A DNA stretch of 64,000 nt from Bradyrhizobium vignae (GCF_004114425.1 NZ_RDQF01000038.1:1-64000); one strand, 5' to 3'. Counted from the first letter of the stretch, positions 50,785 through 60,248 are shown. A program made the numbers and translations. Notes: generated by a model not told the origin, from the sequence alone.

Positions 50785-51448
50785 GTCGTACCGCTGATGG
50801 AGCATGTCTCGGGCCGCCTCGACGCCTGAATTCCCCAACATGCCGGCAGCCGGCGACCGCTTCGCACGTTACACGTCTGCTCCCCTGGGACCGGGAAGAG
50901 GGATTTTCGGCTATTCCAACCGGCAAGCGCTTGCACAATAAACGAAGCAAATGACTCAAGCGGTCGTCAACATCGTCGATCTTTGCGTCCGCCGCTGGCG
51001 AGTCTCCATCCTCGTGGGAGCGCAGGCAACCAGCAAGTGCGCTTTCTCCCTCTCTCCTCGGAATTTTTCGGTCGTGCGTGCGCCAACCGGAGGCGGCTCC
51101 GCCCTTCTTCAGAAGGTCTGCTCACACGGGATGCAGCAAGATTTTTCTTGATCTCCCGGTGCACACGTCGTGCACACACCCGACTGAAATACTTGAACTC
51201 TCGCTCCAATCCATCACGGGCAAGTTTAAGCCAGCACCAGCAACCTGTGGCCAACTAGATCCCAATAGCGATGGCGTCATATGGCATGATGTGAACTCTA
51301 AGGCTCAAATCGTCTCGCCGGAAGAGCTGTCGGGGGTTCAAGTCAGTGAACGCTACCCCCTTTCCTCATGTCCAGCCAAACCTGCGATATTTGATCCAAT
51401 CTTACGCTTAGGCAGTTCGTGAGCTTTGGGGCCGACGGAGCTTTACGC
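50785..51448. other. Convergent intergenic region with dispersed repeat
   Basis: About 660 bases between convergent genes. It holds repeat copy B (51108-51244). A 95-codon minus-strand frame at 50967-51254 overlaps the repeat, lacks family or ribosome site and is not called. Confidence 0.45.
51108..51244. repeat. Dispersed non-coding repeat, copy B
   Basis: Partner of the block at 14868-15009, same orientation. The copy contains a TGCAC-ACGTC-GTGCA inverted repeat (51160-51174) that is degenerate in copy A. Confidence 0.6.
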
Positions 51449-52693
51449 TCACTGAACCAAGATTGCGCGGAAATCGTTGACATTGGTCAGTGTTGGCCCT
51501 GTCATCACGAGGCGGTTCATCTTGGCAAACGCCTCGTAGGCATCATTTCGGGCTAGATGCGCGGCAAGATCGACTTCGGAGTCGCCGGCCGACGAGACAA
51601 ACGTAGGATCGAACCACGCGCCGGCGTTATCCTCGGATCCATCGATGCCGTCCGTGTCCACGGCGATCGCAGAGACCCCCTCCGCGCCATCAAGGGACAT
51701 TGCCAGCGAAAGAAGGAATTCCGTGTTTCGGCCGCCTCGTCCCTGCCCGCGCATCGTGACTGTGGTCTCGCCTCCCGACAAGATCACGCAGGGGCGCTTC
51801 GCCGGAGTTCCGCAGCTCAGAACAGAGCGTGCAATGCCGGCCATGACGACGCCGACCTCGCGCGCCTCCCCCTCGATGGCATCTCCCAAAATCAGGGGCT
51901 CAATGCCCAGCCGGCGCGCAGCAAGAGCGGCTGCGTCGAGCGCCGTCTTCGCCGTTGCGATGACGTGAGTCTCACCGTCGACACTGGTAGGCGCGACATT
52001 GGCGGCGATGACCTTCGCGACGTGGGCTGGCGCGTTGATTCCGTAGCGATCAAGGATCGCGCGGACATCAACCAAGCGGGATGATTTTGCCACGACCGTT
52101 GGACCAGAACCGACGATGGTCGGATCATCTCCGGGGACGTCGGAAATCACGTAGGTGACCAGCTTGGCGCGGCAGGCTGCCGCGAGACGTCCACCCTTAA
52201 TTGCCGAGAGCGCTTTCCGAACCTCGTTCATGGCGCTGATCGGCGCACCCGAGCGCAGCAACTGGGAAGTCAACACGCGTTTCTCATCCAGGGTCAGGCC
52301 AGGCGCAGGCACGCTCAGGAGCGAAGATGCCCCTCCTGAGATCAAGGCAACGACGAGATCGTTGGGGCGAGCGCTCCGGACGAGCTCCAGTATTCTCTGC
52401 GCTGCCCGCAGCCCGGCGGCATCCGGCATAGGGTGAGATGCTTCCACGACCTCGATAGATCTCGTCTTTGCGGCATGGCCGTACCGAGCGACAACGAGAC
52501 CCTCGAGCGAATGCGGCCATTCGGCTTCAAATGCTTGCGCCATGCTCGCGGCGGCTTTGCCGGCGCCCACAACAATCGTGCGACCCGATGGCGGATCAGG
52601 GAGGCGTCCGGCGAACCTACCCGCCGGGCGCGCAGCATCTAGCGCTGCTTGCAAGAGGGCATCGAGAATCACTCGACCGTCCGAATTGTCCAT
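51449..52693 (-). CDS. Glycerate 2-kinase (MOFRL family)
   Basis: A 414-residue glycerate 2-kinase of the GckA/TtuD type, phosphorylating D-glycerate to 2-phosphoglycerate; older annotation calls it hydroxypyruvate reductase. Seen are TIVVGAGKAAASMAQAF near residue 40, ALISGGASSLLSVP, and the C-terminal MOFRL part with VILSGGETTVTMRGQGRGGRNTEF and DTDGIDGSEDNAGAW. The ATG at 52693 begins the family N-terminus; the frame to 52888 lies in the next gene. It is the last gene of the leftward arm of the 51-64 kb cluster and would feed its product into glycolysis. Confidence 0.9.
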   Translation of the reverse strand: MDNSDGRVILDALLQAALDAARPAGRFAGRLPDPPSGRTIVVGAGKAAASMAQAFEAEWPHSLEGLVVARYGHAAKTRSIEVVEASHPMPDAAGLRAAQRILELVRSARPNDLVVALISGGASSLLSVPAPGLTLDEKRVLTSQLLRSGAPISAMNEVRKALSAIKGGRLAAACRAKLVTYVISDVPGDDPTIVGSGPTVVAKSSRLVDVRAILDRYGINAPAHVAKVIAANVAPTSVDGETHVIATAKTALDAAALAARRLGIEPLILGDAIEGEAREVGVVMAGIARSVLSCGTPAKRPCVILSGGETTVTMRGQGRGGRNTEFLLSLAMSLDGAEGVSAIAVDTDGIDGSEDNAGAWFDPTFVSSAGDSEVDLAAHLARNDAYEAFAKMNRLVMTGPTLTNVNDFRAILVQ

Positions 52694-52736
52694 GTCCGTC
52701 CTCGATTGCAATTTGGCGCCAGTTCCGGCCGCGTTC

Positions 52737-53591
52737 TCAAATCGAGGAAAAACCCTTGGCGCAAGCGACCAGAACGTCGTCCTCGGGCGTGGACCACCAA
52801 CGTCTGGAAAAGACTTCGACTTCCGTGAAGCCGCTATAGCCTGCGGCCTCAACGTCGCGCCTGATATGCTTGATGTCCATGACGCCATCTGCCGTCATTC
52901 CACGATCGAGCAGAAGGTCGTTGGTCGGGACGAGCCAATCGCAGACGTGGAAAGCCATGATGCGCTCCGATCGGCCGGCGGCGGCAATATCCTCACTCAA
53001 GCGCCAGTCCCACCAGACATGATAGACGTCTATGGCCACTCCGATCCCACCTTCGCGCGACGGATCCAAGCGTTCGCAAAGCGCCAGAGCTTCTCCGAGG
53101 CTCGTTATGCATGAGCGGTCGCCCGCGTACATCGGATGGAGGGGTTCTACCGCGAGGCCGACGCGCGCCTTTCTGGCGTAAGGCAGGAGGATATCAAGGC
53201 CCTCGGCCACTTGCGCCCGAGCTGAATTCAGATCTTTACTCCCCGCCGGGAGGCTCCCGACGACCAGGACAAAGCACGGCGCCCCCAATTCGGCCGCCTC
53301 ATCGATTGCACGGCGATTGTCGGCAACGTTCGCTTCAAAACTGCTTCGGTCTGCGCCCGGAAAGTAGGTTCCGCGGCAGTAGCCGCTCAACGCCAAACCA
53401 GCGTCTCGAATGTGCCTGCCGACGAGGCGATGGTCCTGTCCTTCGAGATCCCGGCGCCACGGCGAAATTCCACCGAAGCCGTGACGGGCCACGCGTTCGA
53501 TGACGTCTTGAATGGAAGAACGGTGCCCCAGAGTGGCAGTGTTGATCGAACAACGCGACAGCGGCAGGGGGCGAACCAATATTTCGGGCAT
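52737..53591 (-). CDS. TIM-barrel sugar isomerase/epimerase-like protein
   Basis: A 284-residue protein of the xylose isomerase-like TIM-barrel family (sugar phosphate isomerase/epimerase, hydroxypyruvate isomerase or IolE-like). GFGGISPWRRDLEGQ, VGLAVEPLHPMY (metal Glu), VAIDVYHVWWD (Asp/His), MAFHVCDW and FTEVEVFS (last metal Glu) give the expected ligand set. The ATG at 53591 is 13 bases after the upstream gene. With glycerate kinase next door it may act on a hydroxy-keto acid such as tartronate semialdehyde or hydroxypyruvate, which is an inference. Confidence 0.82.
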   Translation of the reverse strand: MPEILVRPLPLSRCSINTATLGHRSSIQDVIERVARHGFGGISPWRRDLEGQDHRLVGRHIRDAGLALSGYCRGTYFPGADRSSFEANVADNRRAIDEAAELGAPCFVLVVGSLPAGSKDLNSARAQVAEGLDILLPYARKARVGLAVEPLHPMYAGDRSCITSLGEALALCERLDPSREGGIGVAIDVYHVWWDWRLSEDIAAAGRSERIMAFHVCDWLVPTNDLLLDRGMTADGVMDIKHIRRDVEAAGYSGFTEVEVFSRRWWSTPEDDVLVACAKGFSSI

Positions 53592-53604
53592 CGCAGTCAC
53601 TTCT

Positions 53605-54390
53605 CTACTTAAACCGGGGCGCACGTTTCTCGACGAAGGCTGCCTTACCTTCAATCGCGTCGTCGGAGAGCCCTAGAGGAATCGTTATCTCAGACTCCAT
53701 CGCCAACCCGGCGTGATATCCGAGCCGCAATGCCACTGAAACGCAGCGCCGAGATGCGCGAACCGCTTCAGGCGATACCGAAGCGATTTGGCCGGCGACT
53801 TCCAAGGCTCGATCGAGCAGCTTGTCATCATCAACCAGCTCATCGAAGATCCCGATCCGGTACGCCTCTTCCGCATCGATCGGCTGTGCTGTCAGCATCA
53901 AACGAAGTGCTTGGCCACGGCCGACAAGGAGGGGCAGCCGCATGGTCCCTGTGGCGGTCGGCATCGCACCCAGCTTAGCCTCCGGTACACCGAACTTCGC
54001 GCTGCGTCCCGCGATCCGGATATCGCAGGCGAGCGCCATGACCGCCCCCCCGCCAAGCGTATGCCCATTGCAGGCGGCGATGACCGGCACCGGTCCGAGC
54101 TCAATAGCCTCGTTCAACCCCGTCTCCGCGAGACGAGCAGATTCGATCCATTCCGCCGTCGCCTCAAACTCCCGGATGTTTGAACCAACCGAGAAGGCCG
54201 CCCCCGTTCCGATCAGGACTACGCATCGTGCCGAATAGTCGGCCCGAGCGCGCTCCAGCAGAGCCTTCAATTCACGGCGCGCCTGCACCGTGAAGACACC
54301 GAGAGGCTTGGAAACGATTTGGACCAGCACCACGCCGGGACGCGGCATACTCGCTTCGAAGACGGAATTTGCGACAATCTGCTTCGACAT
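53605..54390 (-). CDS. Enoyl-CoA hydratase/isomerase family protein
   Basis: A 261-residue crotonase-fold protein. AFSVGSNIREF supplies one oxyanion-hole amide and CNGHTLGGGAVMALACDIRIAG the other; KFGVPEAKLGAMPTATGTMRL keeps the second Glu. The first catalytic Glu (in GGGCEL of hydratases) is replaced by Val in GGGAVM, so a plain hydratase reaction is doubtful; isomerase, hydrolase or lyase action is possible. It lies 10 bases after the CoA-transferase gene in the leftward operon. Confidence 0.85.
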   Translation of the reverse strand: MSKQIVANSVFEASMPRPGVVLVQIVSKPLGVFTVQARRELKALLERARADYSARCVVLIGTGAAFSVGSNIREFEATAEWIESARLAETGLNEAIELGPVPVIAACNGHTLGGGAVMALACDIRIAGRSAKFGVPEAKLGAMPTATGTMRLPLLVGRGQALRLMLTAQPIDAEEAYRIGIFDELVDDDKLLDRALEVAGQIASVSPEAVRASRRCVSVALRLGYHAGLAMESEITIPLGLSDDAIEGKAAFVEKRAPRFK

Positions 54391-54400
54391 TTCGATTTCC

Positions 54401-56026
54401 TCAGGCGGCGCGTTGTTTGCTCAGTGGCTTCGTGCCCGTCCGGTCGTGTAATTTCAGGCCGAACCGCTCCGGACGAAATAGTCGTTCGTCCATCAGCTTC
54501 AGATCGTCGGCCACGATGAGGGGCGTGCCTGCCCTCGCGATGATGTCACGTTCGAGGTCAACCCCTGGGGCAATCTCCACGACGGTCAGACCGCTCGGCC
54601 TGAGCGCCAGAACGCACCGTTCGGTCACGTATGTGACCTCGCATCCCCGATCCACAGCCCGCCGACCACTGAACGTCACGTGGCTGACCTCGGGAATGAA
54701 CTTTGCGATCTTGCCCTCCTGCTGGATGCGCAGTCTGCCTTCGCCTGCGGACACCTTAAGGCCGCCCGCCATGAAATAACCGCTGAAGACGATCTTGCGG
54801 GCGTTCGCCGTAATATCAACGAAGCCTCCGCATCCCGCGGTCAAATAAGGTCGTGCGGCGAGACGCGACACGTTGACGTTTCCGAATGCGTCGACTTCCA
54901 GAAATGAAAGGAACGAACTGTCGAAGCCGCCACCCTGGAAATAGGTGAATTGTTGTGGCGTGGGAAAGATCGCCTGCGCATTCGCGGCGCATCCAAATGC
55001 GAAACCGGTAAGCGGCACACCGCCGACTGCACCCTGCTCGATAGCCCATGTGACCGCCTCGGCATGGCCTTCTTCCACGAGAATCTGGGGGACCATGGCC
55101 GAAATGCCGAAGCCGAGATTGACGGCGCTGTCGTCCGTCAGCTCCATCGCGGCGCGGCGGGCGATGACTTTCTCGACGCTCCACGGCTCCGGCTCGAACG
55201 AGGAAAGCGGACGACGCGTCTCACCGCTTATGGCGGGATCGTAAGAGATCTCGGTTGCCTGTGCCTGCTCCGGGTCAACCACAATGTAGTCTACGAGCGT
55301 CGACGGAACGTGGACGCGGTGTGTCGGAATCGAACCGGATGCAGTCGTCCGCTTGACCTGGCAGATGACGATCCCGCCGGAGTTGCGCGCAGCAAGCGCG
55401 AGATCGACCATACCCAGAACAGCGCCTTCATGCTCCATCGAGATGTTGCCGCGCTCATCGGCCGTCGTGCCGCGAATGATGGCGACTTGAGGAGCGTGAT
55501 TGGGAAAATGAAGCCAGGGCTCGCCGCCGAACTCGACAAGGCGTACGATTTCTCCCCTTTTGACTGCCGCCTCGTTCATCTTGCAGCCGTCGAGCCGAGG
55601 ATCGACGAATGTATCGAGGCCGACCTTGGTCAGCACGCCCGCCCGCTTTGCCGCAACGTCCCTCGCCATATCGTACATGACGCCTGAGGGGAGGTTGTAT
55701 GCGGCGACGTCGTTCCTGCCGATCATCTCCCAAATCGCCGGAGACGGGAGCGACGAAGGACCGCTTGGGTAGGAGCCGGCGAGGATCGTCGACAGTAATC
55801 CCTTCTGGGCCAGATGATCGATTCCCTTGATCCCGTACATGTCACCGGCGGCGATCGGGGAGAATACCGTGAGGTCTCGCGGGTGCCCCTCCGAGCGGAA
55901 CCGCTCGCCAATGGCGGCGAGTACGAAATCGGGGCAATTCAATCCCGCAGAGGCTCCGATGCAAACGACGTCGCCATCGCCGACGAGTTTCGCAGCTTCG
56001 GATGCTGTGATGATCTTTTGCTTCAC
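54401..56026 (-). CDS. Acyl-CoA:acetate/3-ketoacid CoA-transferase, fused subunits
   Basis: A 541-residue class I CoA-transferase with alpha and beta domains in one chain, as in propionate CoA-transferase and YdiF. ITASEAAKLVGDGDVVCIGASAGLNCPDFVLAAIGERF opens the alpha domain; the beta domain has AVNLGFGISAMVP and WAIEQGAVGGVP, where Glu330 is the expected nucleophile. A GTG at 56026 with AGGAG upstream is chosen because it starts the fold; the open frame to 56875 is a shadow of the permease. It would activate the imported acid as a CoA thioester. Confidence 0.88.
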   Translation of the reverse strand: MKQKIITASEAAKLVGDGDVVCIGASAGLNCPDFVLAAIGERFRSEGHPRDLTVFSPIAAGDMYGIKGIDHLAQKGLLSTILAGSYPSGPSSLPSPAIWEMIGRNDVAAYNLPSGVMYDMARDVAAKRAGVLTKVGLDTFVDPRLDGCKMNEAAVKRGEIVRLVEFGGEPWLHFPNHAPQVAIIRGTTADERGNISMEHEGAVLGMVDLALAARNSGGIVICQVKRTTASGSIPTHRVHVPSTLVDYIVVDPEQAQATEISYDPAISGETRRPLSSFEPEPWSVEKVIARRAAMELTDDSAVNLGFGISAMVPQILVEEGHAEAVTWAIEQGAVGGVPLTGFAFGCAANAQAIFPTPQQFTYFQGGGFDSSFLSFLEVDAFGNVNVSRLAARPYLTAGCGGFVDITANARKIVFSGYFMAGGLKVSAGEGRLRIQQEGKIAKFIPEVSHVTFSGRRAVDRGCEVTYVTERCVLALRPSGLTVVEIAPGVDLERDIIARAGTPLIVADDLKLMDERLFRPERFGLKLHDRTGTKPLSKQRAA

Positions 56027-56064
56027 CTTCGATCTCCTAAGTGATGTCGCCAAACGGACTGGCG

Positions 56065-56907
56065 TCAGTGGGCCGGCTGCTGCTTGGCACGAGTGACAAT
56101 CTGCGTTGGGTTCACGAACCTCAGCGCGATGATCAACCAGACAAGGGTTGTCACCATGTAGACGACGGCCATCGCATCGATTGACTGAACGGCCCGCACA
56201 CCAGCGGCGAACACAGCGTAATAGAGAGCGACTACGAGTGTCTGGCTCGTAGGGCCCGCGACCAGAAAGGTGAGCTCGAACATTGCGATCGTTCGAACGA
56301 GCACCAGCAACAGGGCGGCCAGAATGCCGGGAAGAAGTAAGGGCATCAGAACGTGCACAAATAACTTGAACGTGTTCGCGCCGAACACACGTGCAGCCGC
56401 CTCGAGCCTTGGATCGATCTGCTCGATAAACGGAATCATGACCAGGATAACGAACGGCACGGTCGGGACCAGGTTGGCCGCGACAACGCCCCAGAACGTT
56501 CCTGCAAACCCAGTCTGGTAAAGGACGGTGGCGAGCGGGATGCCGAAGGTGATCGGTGGCACGATCAACGGAAGGAGGATAACCAGCATGATGATCTTCT
56601 TGCCAGCGAAGTCTCGGCGGGCGAGCGCGTACGCCGCGGTGACGCCCAATAGTCCCGAGATGACAACGACCGCGCCGACGACTTCGAAGGTCACAAGCAG
56701 GACGTCCTGGAGCTGGAATTCGCTCCAGGCCGATGAATACCAACGCGTGGTCCAGCCGGCAGGAAACCATGTGCCAAGCCAGCGAGTCGCGAACGAGCTC
56801 GTCACGACCGAGCCGATCATCGCGAACAGATTGAGAATGAAGAATCCGACAAAAATCCAGACTGCTCGGATCCACAGTTTTGATGACAGAGAAGTGTCGC
56901 GGATCAT
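56065..56907 (-). CDS. ABC transporter permease, PotC-like
   Basis: A 280-residue permease of the spermidine/putrescine/iron (PotC) class with six helices. The cytoplasmic EAA-type loop is RLEAAARVFGANTFKLFVHVLMPLLLPGI near residue 165. It starts 5 bases after the partner permease stop. Together with that gene, the ATPase at 57835 and the binding protein at 59018 it makes a complete importer; the solute is unknown. Confidence 0.88.
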   Translation of the reverse strand: MIRDTSLSSKLWIRAVWIFVGFFILNLFAMIGSVVTSSFATRWLGTWFPAGWTTRWYSSAWSEFQLQDVLLVTFEVVGAVVVISGLLGVTAAYALARRDFAGKKIIMLVILLPLIVPPITFGIPLATVLYQTGFAGTFWGVVAANLVPTVPFVILVMIPFIEQIDPRLEAAARVFGANTFKLFVHVLMPLLLPGILAALLLVLVRTIAMFELTFLVAGPTSQTLVVALYYAVFAAGVRAVQSIDAMAVVYMVTTLVWLIIALRFVNPTQIVTRAKQQPAH

Positions 56908-56912
56908 CGATC

Positions 56913-57827
56913 CTACCCTTTCGTCCCTGCGACGGGCCCCCGATAGAACAGTCCGCGGGTCGCCATCATGCCTAGGACGATCGCGAGCTGAACGATGCCC
57001 ATGATCATCGCGATCGCAGACGCCATCGAATAATCGTACTCCTCGAACGCAGCCTGATAGGCCGCAATAGAAATCACCCTGGTTTGTCCCGCCGGCTCAC
57101 CCAGGAGGACGGCCGAGGGAAAGACCGAGAACGCCTGCACGAAGCTAAGGCAGAAGGTGATCGCAAGTCCCGGCATCAAGATCGGCAGAAATACGCTGGT
57201 GAAACGTTGCCGAGCGTTGGCGCCCAAAGTAGCGGCGGCCTGTTCAAGTGCTGGATCGATCCCCGTCACATAGGACAGGACAAGGAGGAAGGTGAACGGG
57301 AAGCCGTTGATCAGCAGAGATGCGAAAACGCCCCAATAATTGTGCACGAGGCGCAGCGGATGATCGATCAGTCCGACCGCTATCAAAGTGCGATTAAACC
57401 ACCCCTGAGGCCCCAGATAGTTCAAGAGGCCTTCAGCGATCAGAACCGTTCCGAGCGTAATCGGTACGACGAGAATCGTCGTCAACAGCCGCTGCCGGTA
57501 CATTAGCCGCACCCGGAACGCGACCGGCAGCGAAACGACGAGATTCAGCACCGTGACCGGAACCGACAGAAGGAGCGTTTTCCAGATCGTAGTGTAGAGG
57601 TACGGGTCCGTGAAGAAGCGCTGATAGTTCGACCAGGCAGATCCGGCCTTCGGCTCGAACGACAGGATCAGCCCATATGCGAACGGGTAAACAAAGAGCA
57701 GCGCCAACAAGGCGAACGCCGGGATGACCAGAAGTGTCACCGCATCGAAGCCTCGTGCGGCGAGCCGCTGATGCAGACTCGGACCAGATTCAATGATCTG
57801 CTTCTCGGCGAGGACCGTCATCGTCAT
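56913..57827 (-). CDS. ABC transporter permease, PotB-like
   Basis: A 304-residue permease of the PotB class. Helices start at LLVIPAFALLALLFVYPFAYGLILSF; the coupling loop reads ALEQAAATLGANARQRFTSVFLPILMPGL near residue 205. The ATG at 57827 stands 7 bases after the ATPase stop with TGAGGCG upstream; the frame to 58013 is a shadow. Confidence 0.88.
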   Translation of the reverse strand: MTMTVLAEKQIIESGPSLHQRLAARGFDAVTLLVIPAFALLALLFVYPFAYGLILSFEPKAGSAWSNYQRFFTDPYLYTTIWKTLLLSVPVTVLNLVVSLPVAFRVRLMYRQRLLTTILVVPITLGTVLIAEGLLNYLGPQGWFNRTLIAVGLIDHPLRLVHNYWGVFASLLINGFPFTFLLVLSYVTGIDPALEQAAATLGANARQRFTSVFLPILMPGLAITFCLSFVQAFSVFPSAVLLGEPAGQTRVISIAAYQAAFEEYDYSMASAIAMIMGIVQLAIVLGMMATRGLFYRGPVAGTKG

Positions 57828-57834
57828 GGACGCC

Positions 57835-58908
57835 TCACATCGCTTCGCTGAACACGAGGACACGTTCCGGTGCAGCGCGCAGATGAACATTTGCGCCGAG
57901 CGCCACTGCATGATCCGATCTGAAGACGAGATCGATGCCGTCTGACGTGCGCGCAGTTCCGACAAACTCGCGCCCCCGATACTCGATGGTCTCAATCCGG
58001 GCGGCGAACGCATTCTGCCCGGGCTCGCCAGTCATCAGGTCATCCGCGCGGATCGCGGCGTAGGCTTCGGAGCCGTCCTGCACTGAGCTTCGCATGATGC
58101 CAGTGACCTCACTGCCGCCAACCGCAAGGGTGGCGCTGGCGCCGGCCTGACGGATGACCCGACCCTTGATACGGTTTCGGAAGCCCATGAAGTCCGCCAC
58201 GTCAATGTGAGCCGGCTTCTCATAGAGTTCGTTGGGGGTGCCGACCTGGCGGATAACGCCATCCTTCAGCACGACGATTCGATCGGCGAGAGAGAGAGCC
58301 TCGTCCTGATCATGGGTGACGTAGATCGTGGTCGCGCCGAGCGTGTTGTGAATCCGCCTTATCTCGGCTCGCATCTCGAGCCTCAGCTTGGCGTCAAGGT
58401 TCGACAAGGGCTCGTCCATCAGAACGAGAGGTGGCTCGATGACGATCGCTCGCGCGATCGCGACGCGCTGCTGCTGGCCGCCTGAAAGTTGGCCGGGCAG
58501 CTTCTGCGCTTGCCCGGTGAGGCGGACGAGTGCCAGCGCTTCGTCCACCTTTCGCGAAATTTCTGCTTTCGGCACGCCGCGCATCTTCAGCCCGAACCCC
58601 ACGTTCTGCTTCACGGTGAGGTGGGGGAAAAGCGCATAGCTCTGAAACACCATTCCGAAGCCGCGCTCTTCCGGTCGAAGCGTGTCAATGCGCCGCTTGT
58701 CGAGCCAAATGGATCCCCCCGTAACTGGAAGAAGCCCGGCAATGCAGTTAAGCGTCGTCGACTTTCCGCAACCGGAGGGCCCAAGCAGGGCTATGAATTC
58801 GCCGCGCTTCACGGTGAGCGTCACATCCTTGAGCGCGTTCAATCCCCCGAACTCGCGGCGAACCTGCTCGAGGCGGAGCTCGTCAAACTTCTGGAGGGCG
58901 ATAGTCAT
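57835..58908 (-). CDS. ABC transporter ATP-binding protein, PotA-like
   Basis: A 357-residue ATPase of the PotA/FbpC/MalK-like class with a C-terminal TOBE domain. Walker A GPSGCGKST near residue 44, Q-loop FQSYALFPHLTV, signature QLSGGQQQRVAIARAI, Walker B LVLMDEPLSNLDAKLR and switch VTHDQDEALSL are intact. Residues 240-357 form the TOBE part. It lies 109 bases after the binding-protein stop, with a terminator-like hairpin between them. Confidence 0.9.
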   Translation of the reverse strand: MTIALQKFDELRLEQVRREFGGLNALKDVTLTVKRGEFIALLGPSGCGKSTTLNCIAGLLPVTGGSIWLDKRRIDTLRPEERGFGMVFQSYALFPHLTVKQNVGFGLKMRGVPKAEISRKVDEALALVRLTGQAQKLPGQLSGGQQQRVAIARAIVIEPPLVLMDEPLSNLDAKLRLEMRAEIRRIHNTLGATTIYVTHDQDEALSLADRIVVLKDGVIRQVGTPNELYEKPAHIDVADFMGFRNRIKGRVIRQAGASATLAVGGSEVTGIMRSSVQDGSEAYAAIRADDLMTGEPGQNAFAARIETIEYRGREFVGTARTSDGIDLVFRSDHAVALGANVHLRAAPERVLVFSEAM

Positions 58909-58960
58909 GGATCCTGATCCCGTGTGTCGACCGCTACGATTCCGTCGACTTGAAATTGCG

Positions 58961-58995
58961 AAAAAGGGAGCTGCCAGATCGCATCGGGCAGCCCC
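58961..58995 (-). terminator. Attenuator-like terminator between binding protein and ATPase
   Basis: On the minus strand GGGGCTGCC pairs with GGCAGCTCCC (one bulge) around an 11-base loop and is followed by TTTTTC. It lies 23 bases after the binding-protein stop and would leave more binding-protein than membrane-component mRNA. Confidence 0.65.
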
Positions 58996-59017
58996 AGTTT
59001 GGGAGGTTCTCCCGCGG

Positions 59018-60202
59018 CTATTTGCGCTTGGCGCCGCCGATTTCCTCGTCCCAGCGCCGGAACGCGGCCACGAGTTGATCCGCTTGGAGCTGTATTTCGA
59101 GCGGTGTGGACGCGGTCACGCGATCGTAGTCAGGCCAGCCGAACTCCTTGATGGCGTCCCGGCTTTCCTGCGGAGCCATTGCGAGCGTCGACGTCTTCAC
59201 AGATGGCCCTGGATAGAAATAGCCTTCGTCATACGCAAAGGCCTGCTGCTCAGGCTTGAGCATGTGCTTGAGCAGATCGATCACGACGGGCATTTTCTCT
59301 GCCGCCACGCCTTTCGGCACGGCAAAGAACATTGCGTCCGCGACCCAATGGAAGCCCTCCAGAGCACAGAGCGCCGCCTCCTTGGGTACAATGCCGAGCA
59401 CCCGCGGGTTGATGTACCAACCAACCGTCGAAACGATCATGTCCCGCGTCCCGTCACCGAGCTCCTTCATCGTCTGCCCAGTTCCGGAAGGATAATATTC
59501 AATGTTCTCGCCGAGCGCCTTCAGATAGGCCCAGGTCTTGTCCCACCCCTTTTGCGGATCCGAGGGATCTTTGTCCCCGAGAAGGTAGGGGAGCCCCATC
59601 AGGAAGGTGCGTCCCGGTCCTGAGTTGGCGGGCCTCGCATACAGGAAACGGTTTTTGTTCTCACGTGCGTAAGCAAGCAAATCGTCGGCGGTTTTCGGAA
59701 CCTTTTTGACACGCTCAGGCATGTACTCAAACAGCGGACCCGACGGCGTATAGGCAATCTCCATCCCCTGCCCCTTTGCCAGGGCCTGCATCTTCAGCGC
59801 GCCGCGCTCGTAAATCTCTTCGGGCTTCGGCAACGCGCCCGCATACTGCGGCAGTAGCTCTTGCCACAATTGCTGCTCGATCCCGGCAAACAGCCCATCC
59901 GTGCCGGTGAGAACGACGTCGATATCGACGCGATTGGCTGACTGCTGCGCCTTCAGTTTGCTGGCGAGCTCCGGCGCTGGCGCCTTCGAGAAGGCGATGC
60001 GCGAGACTAGCTTGGAATTCTGCTGCCTGTAGGCGTCGATGGATTTCTGGCTCAGAGCGAGATTGCCAGCCACGTCCATGATATTGAGCGCGACGGGTGA
60101 CGAGGGCATCGGACCAAGCCCTTGGGCTCTTGCGCCCACGCCCATGAGCCCGAGGGCACCCATCCCGCTTACGACAGTTCGGCGATTTACAGGACGATTC
60201 AT
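59018..60202 (-). CDS. Extracellular solute-binding protein, Pot/Fbp type
   Basis: A 394-residue binding protein of the family 1 type used by PotABC-like importers. The N-terminus NRRTVVSGMGALGLMGVGARA holds a twin-Arg pair and a cleavage site near residue 26, so Tat or Sec export is possible. The mature part includes DVVLTGTDGLFAGIEQQLW, AYTPSGPLFEYMPERVKKVPKTADDLLAYA and GWDKTWAYLKALGENIEYYPSGTGQTMKELGDG. GGAGGAG precedes the ATG. It heads the leftward arm behind the tandem operators at 60249. Confidence 0.88.
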   Translation of the reverse strand: MNRPVNRRTVVSGMGALGLMGVGARAQGLGPMPSSPVALNIMDVAGNLALSQKSIDAYRQQNSKLVSRIAFSKAPAPELASKLKAQQSANRVDIDVVLTGTDGLFAGIEQQLWQELLPQYAGALPKPEEIYERGALKMQALAKGQGMEIAYTPSGPLFEYMPERVKKVPKTADDLLAYARENKNRFLYARPANSGPGRTFLMGLPYLLGDKDPSDPQKGWDKTWAYLKALGENIEYYPSGTGQTMKELGDGTRDMIVSTVGWYINPRVLGIVPKEAALCALEGFHWVADAMFFAVPKGVAAEKMPVVIDLLKHMLKPEQQAFAYDEGYFYPGPSVKTSTLAMAPQESRDAIKEFGWPDYDRVTASTPLEIQLQADQLVAAFRRWDEEIGGAKRK

Positions 60203-60248
60203 TTTGGGCTCCTCCGTGCCGCGACTAGTTTTCTCTTGCTTGCGCCAC

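Noticed and set aside
49456..50841. A 461-codon minus-strand open frame
   Set aside because: Antisense to GH15 and the SDR, with no recognisable domain.
54401..56875. CoA-transferase as an 824-codon protein
   Set aside because: The upstream 283 codons are a shadow of the permease gene; the fold starts at the GTG at 56026.
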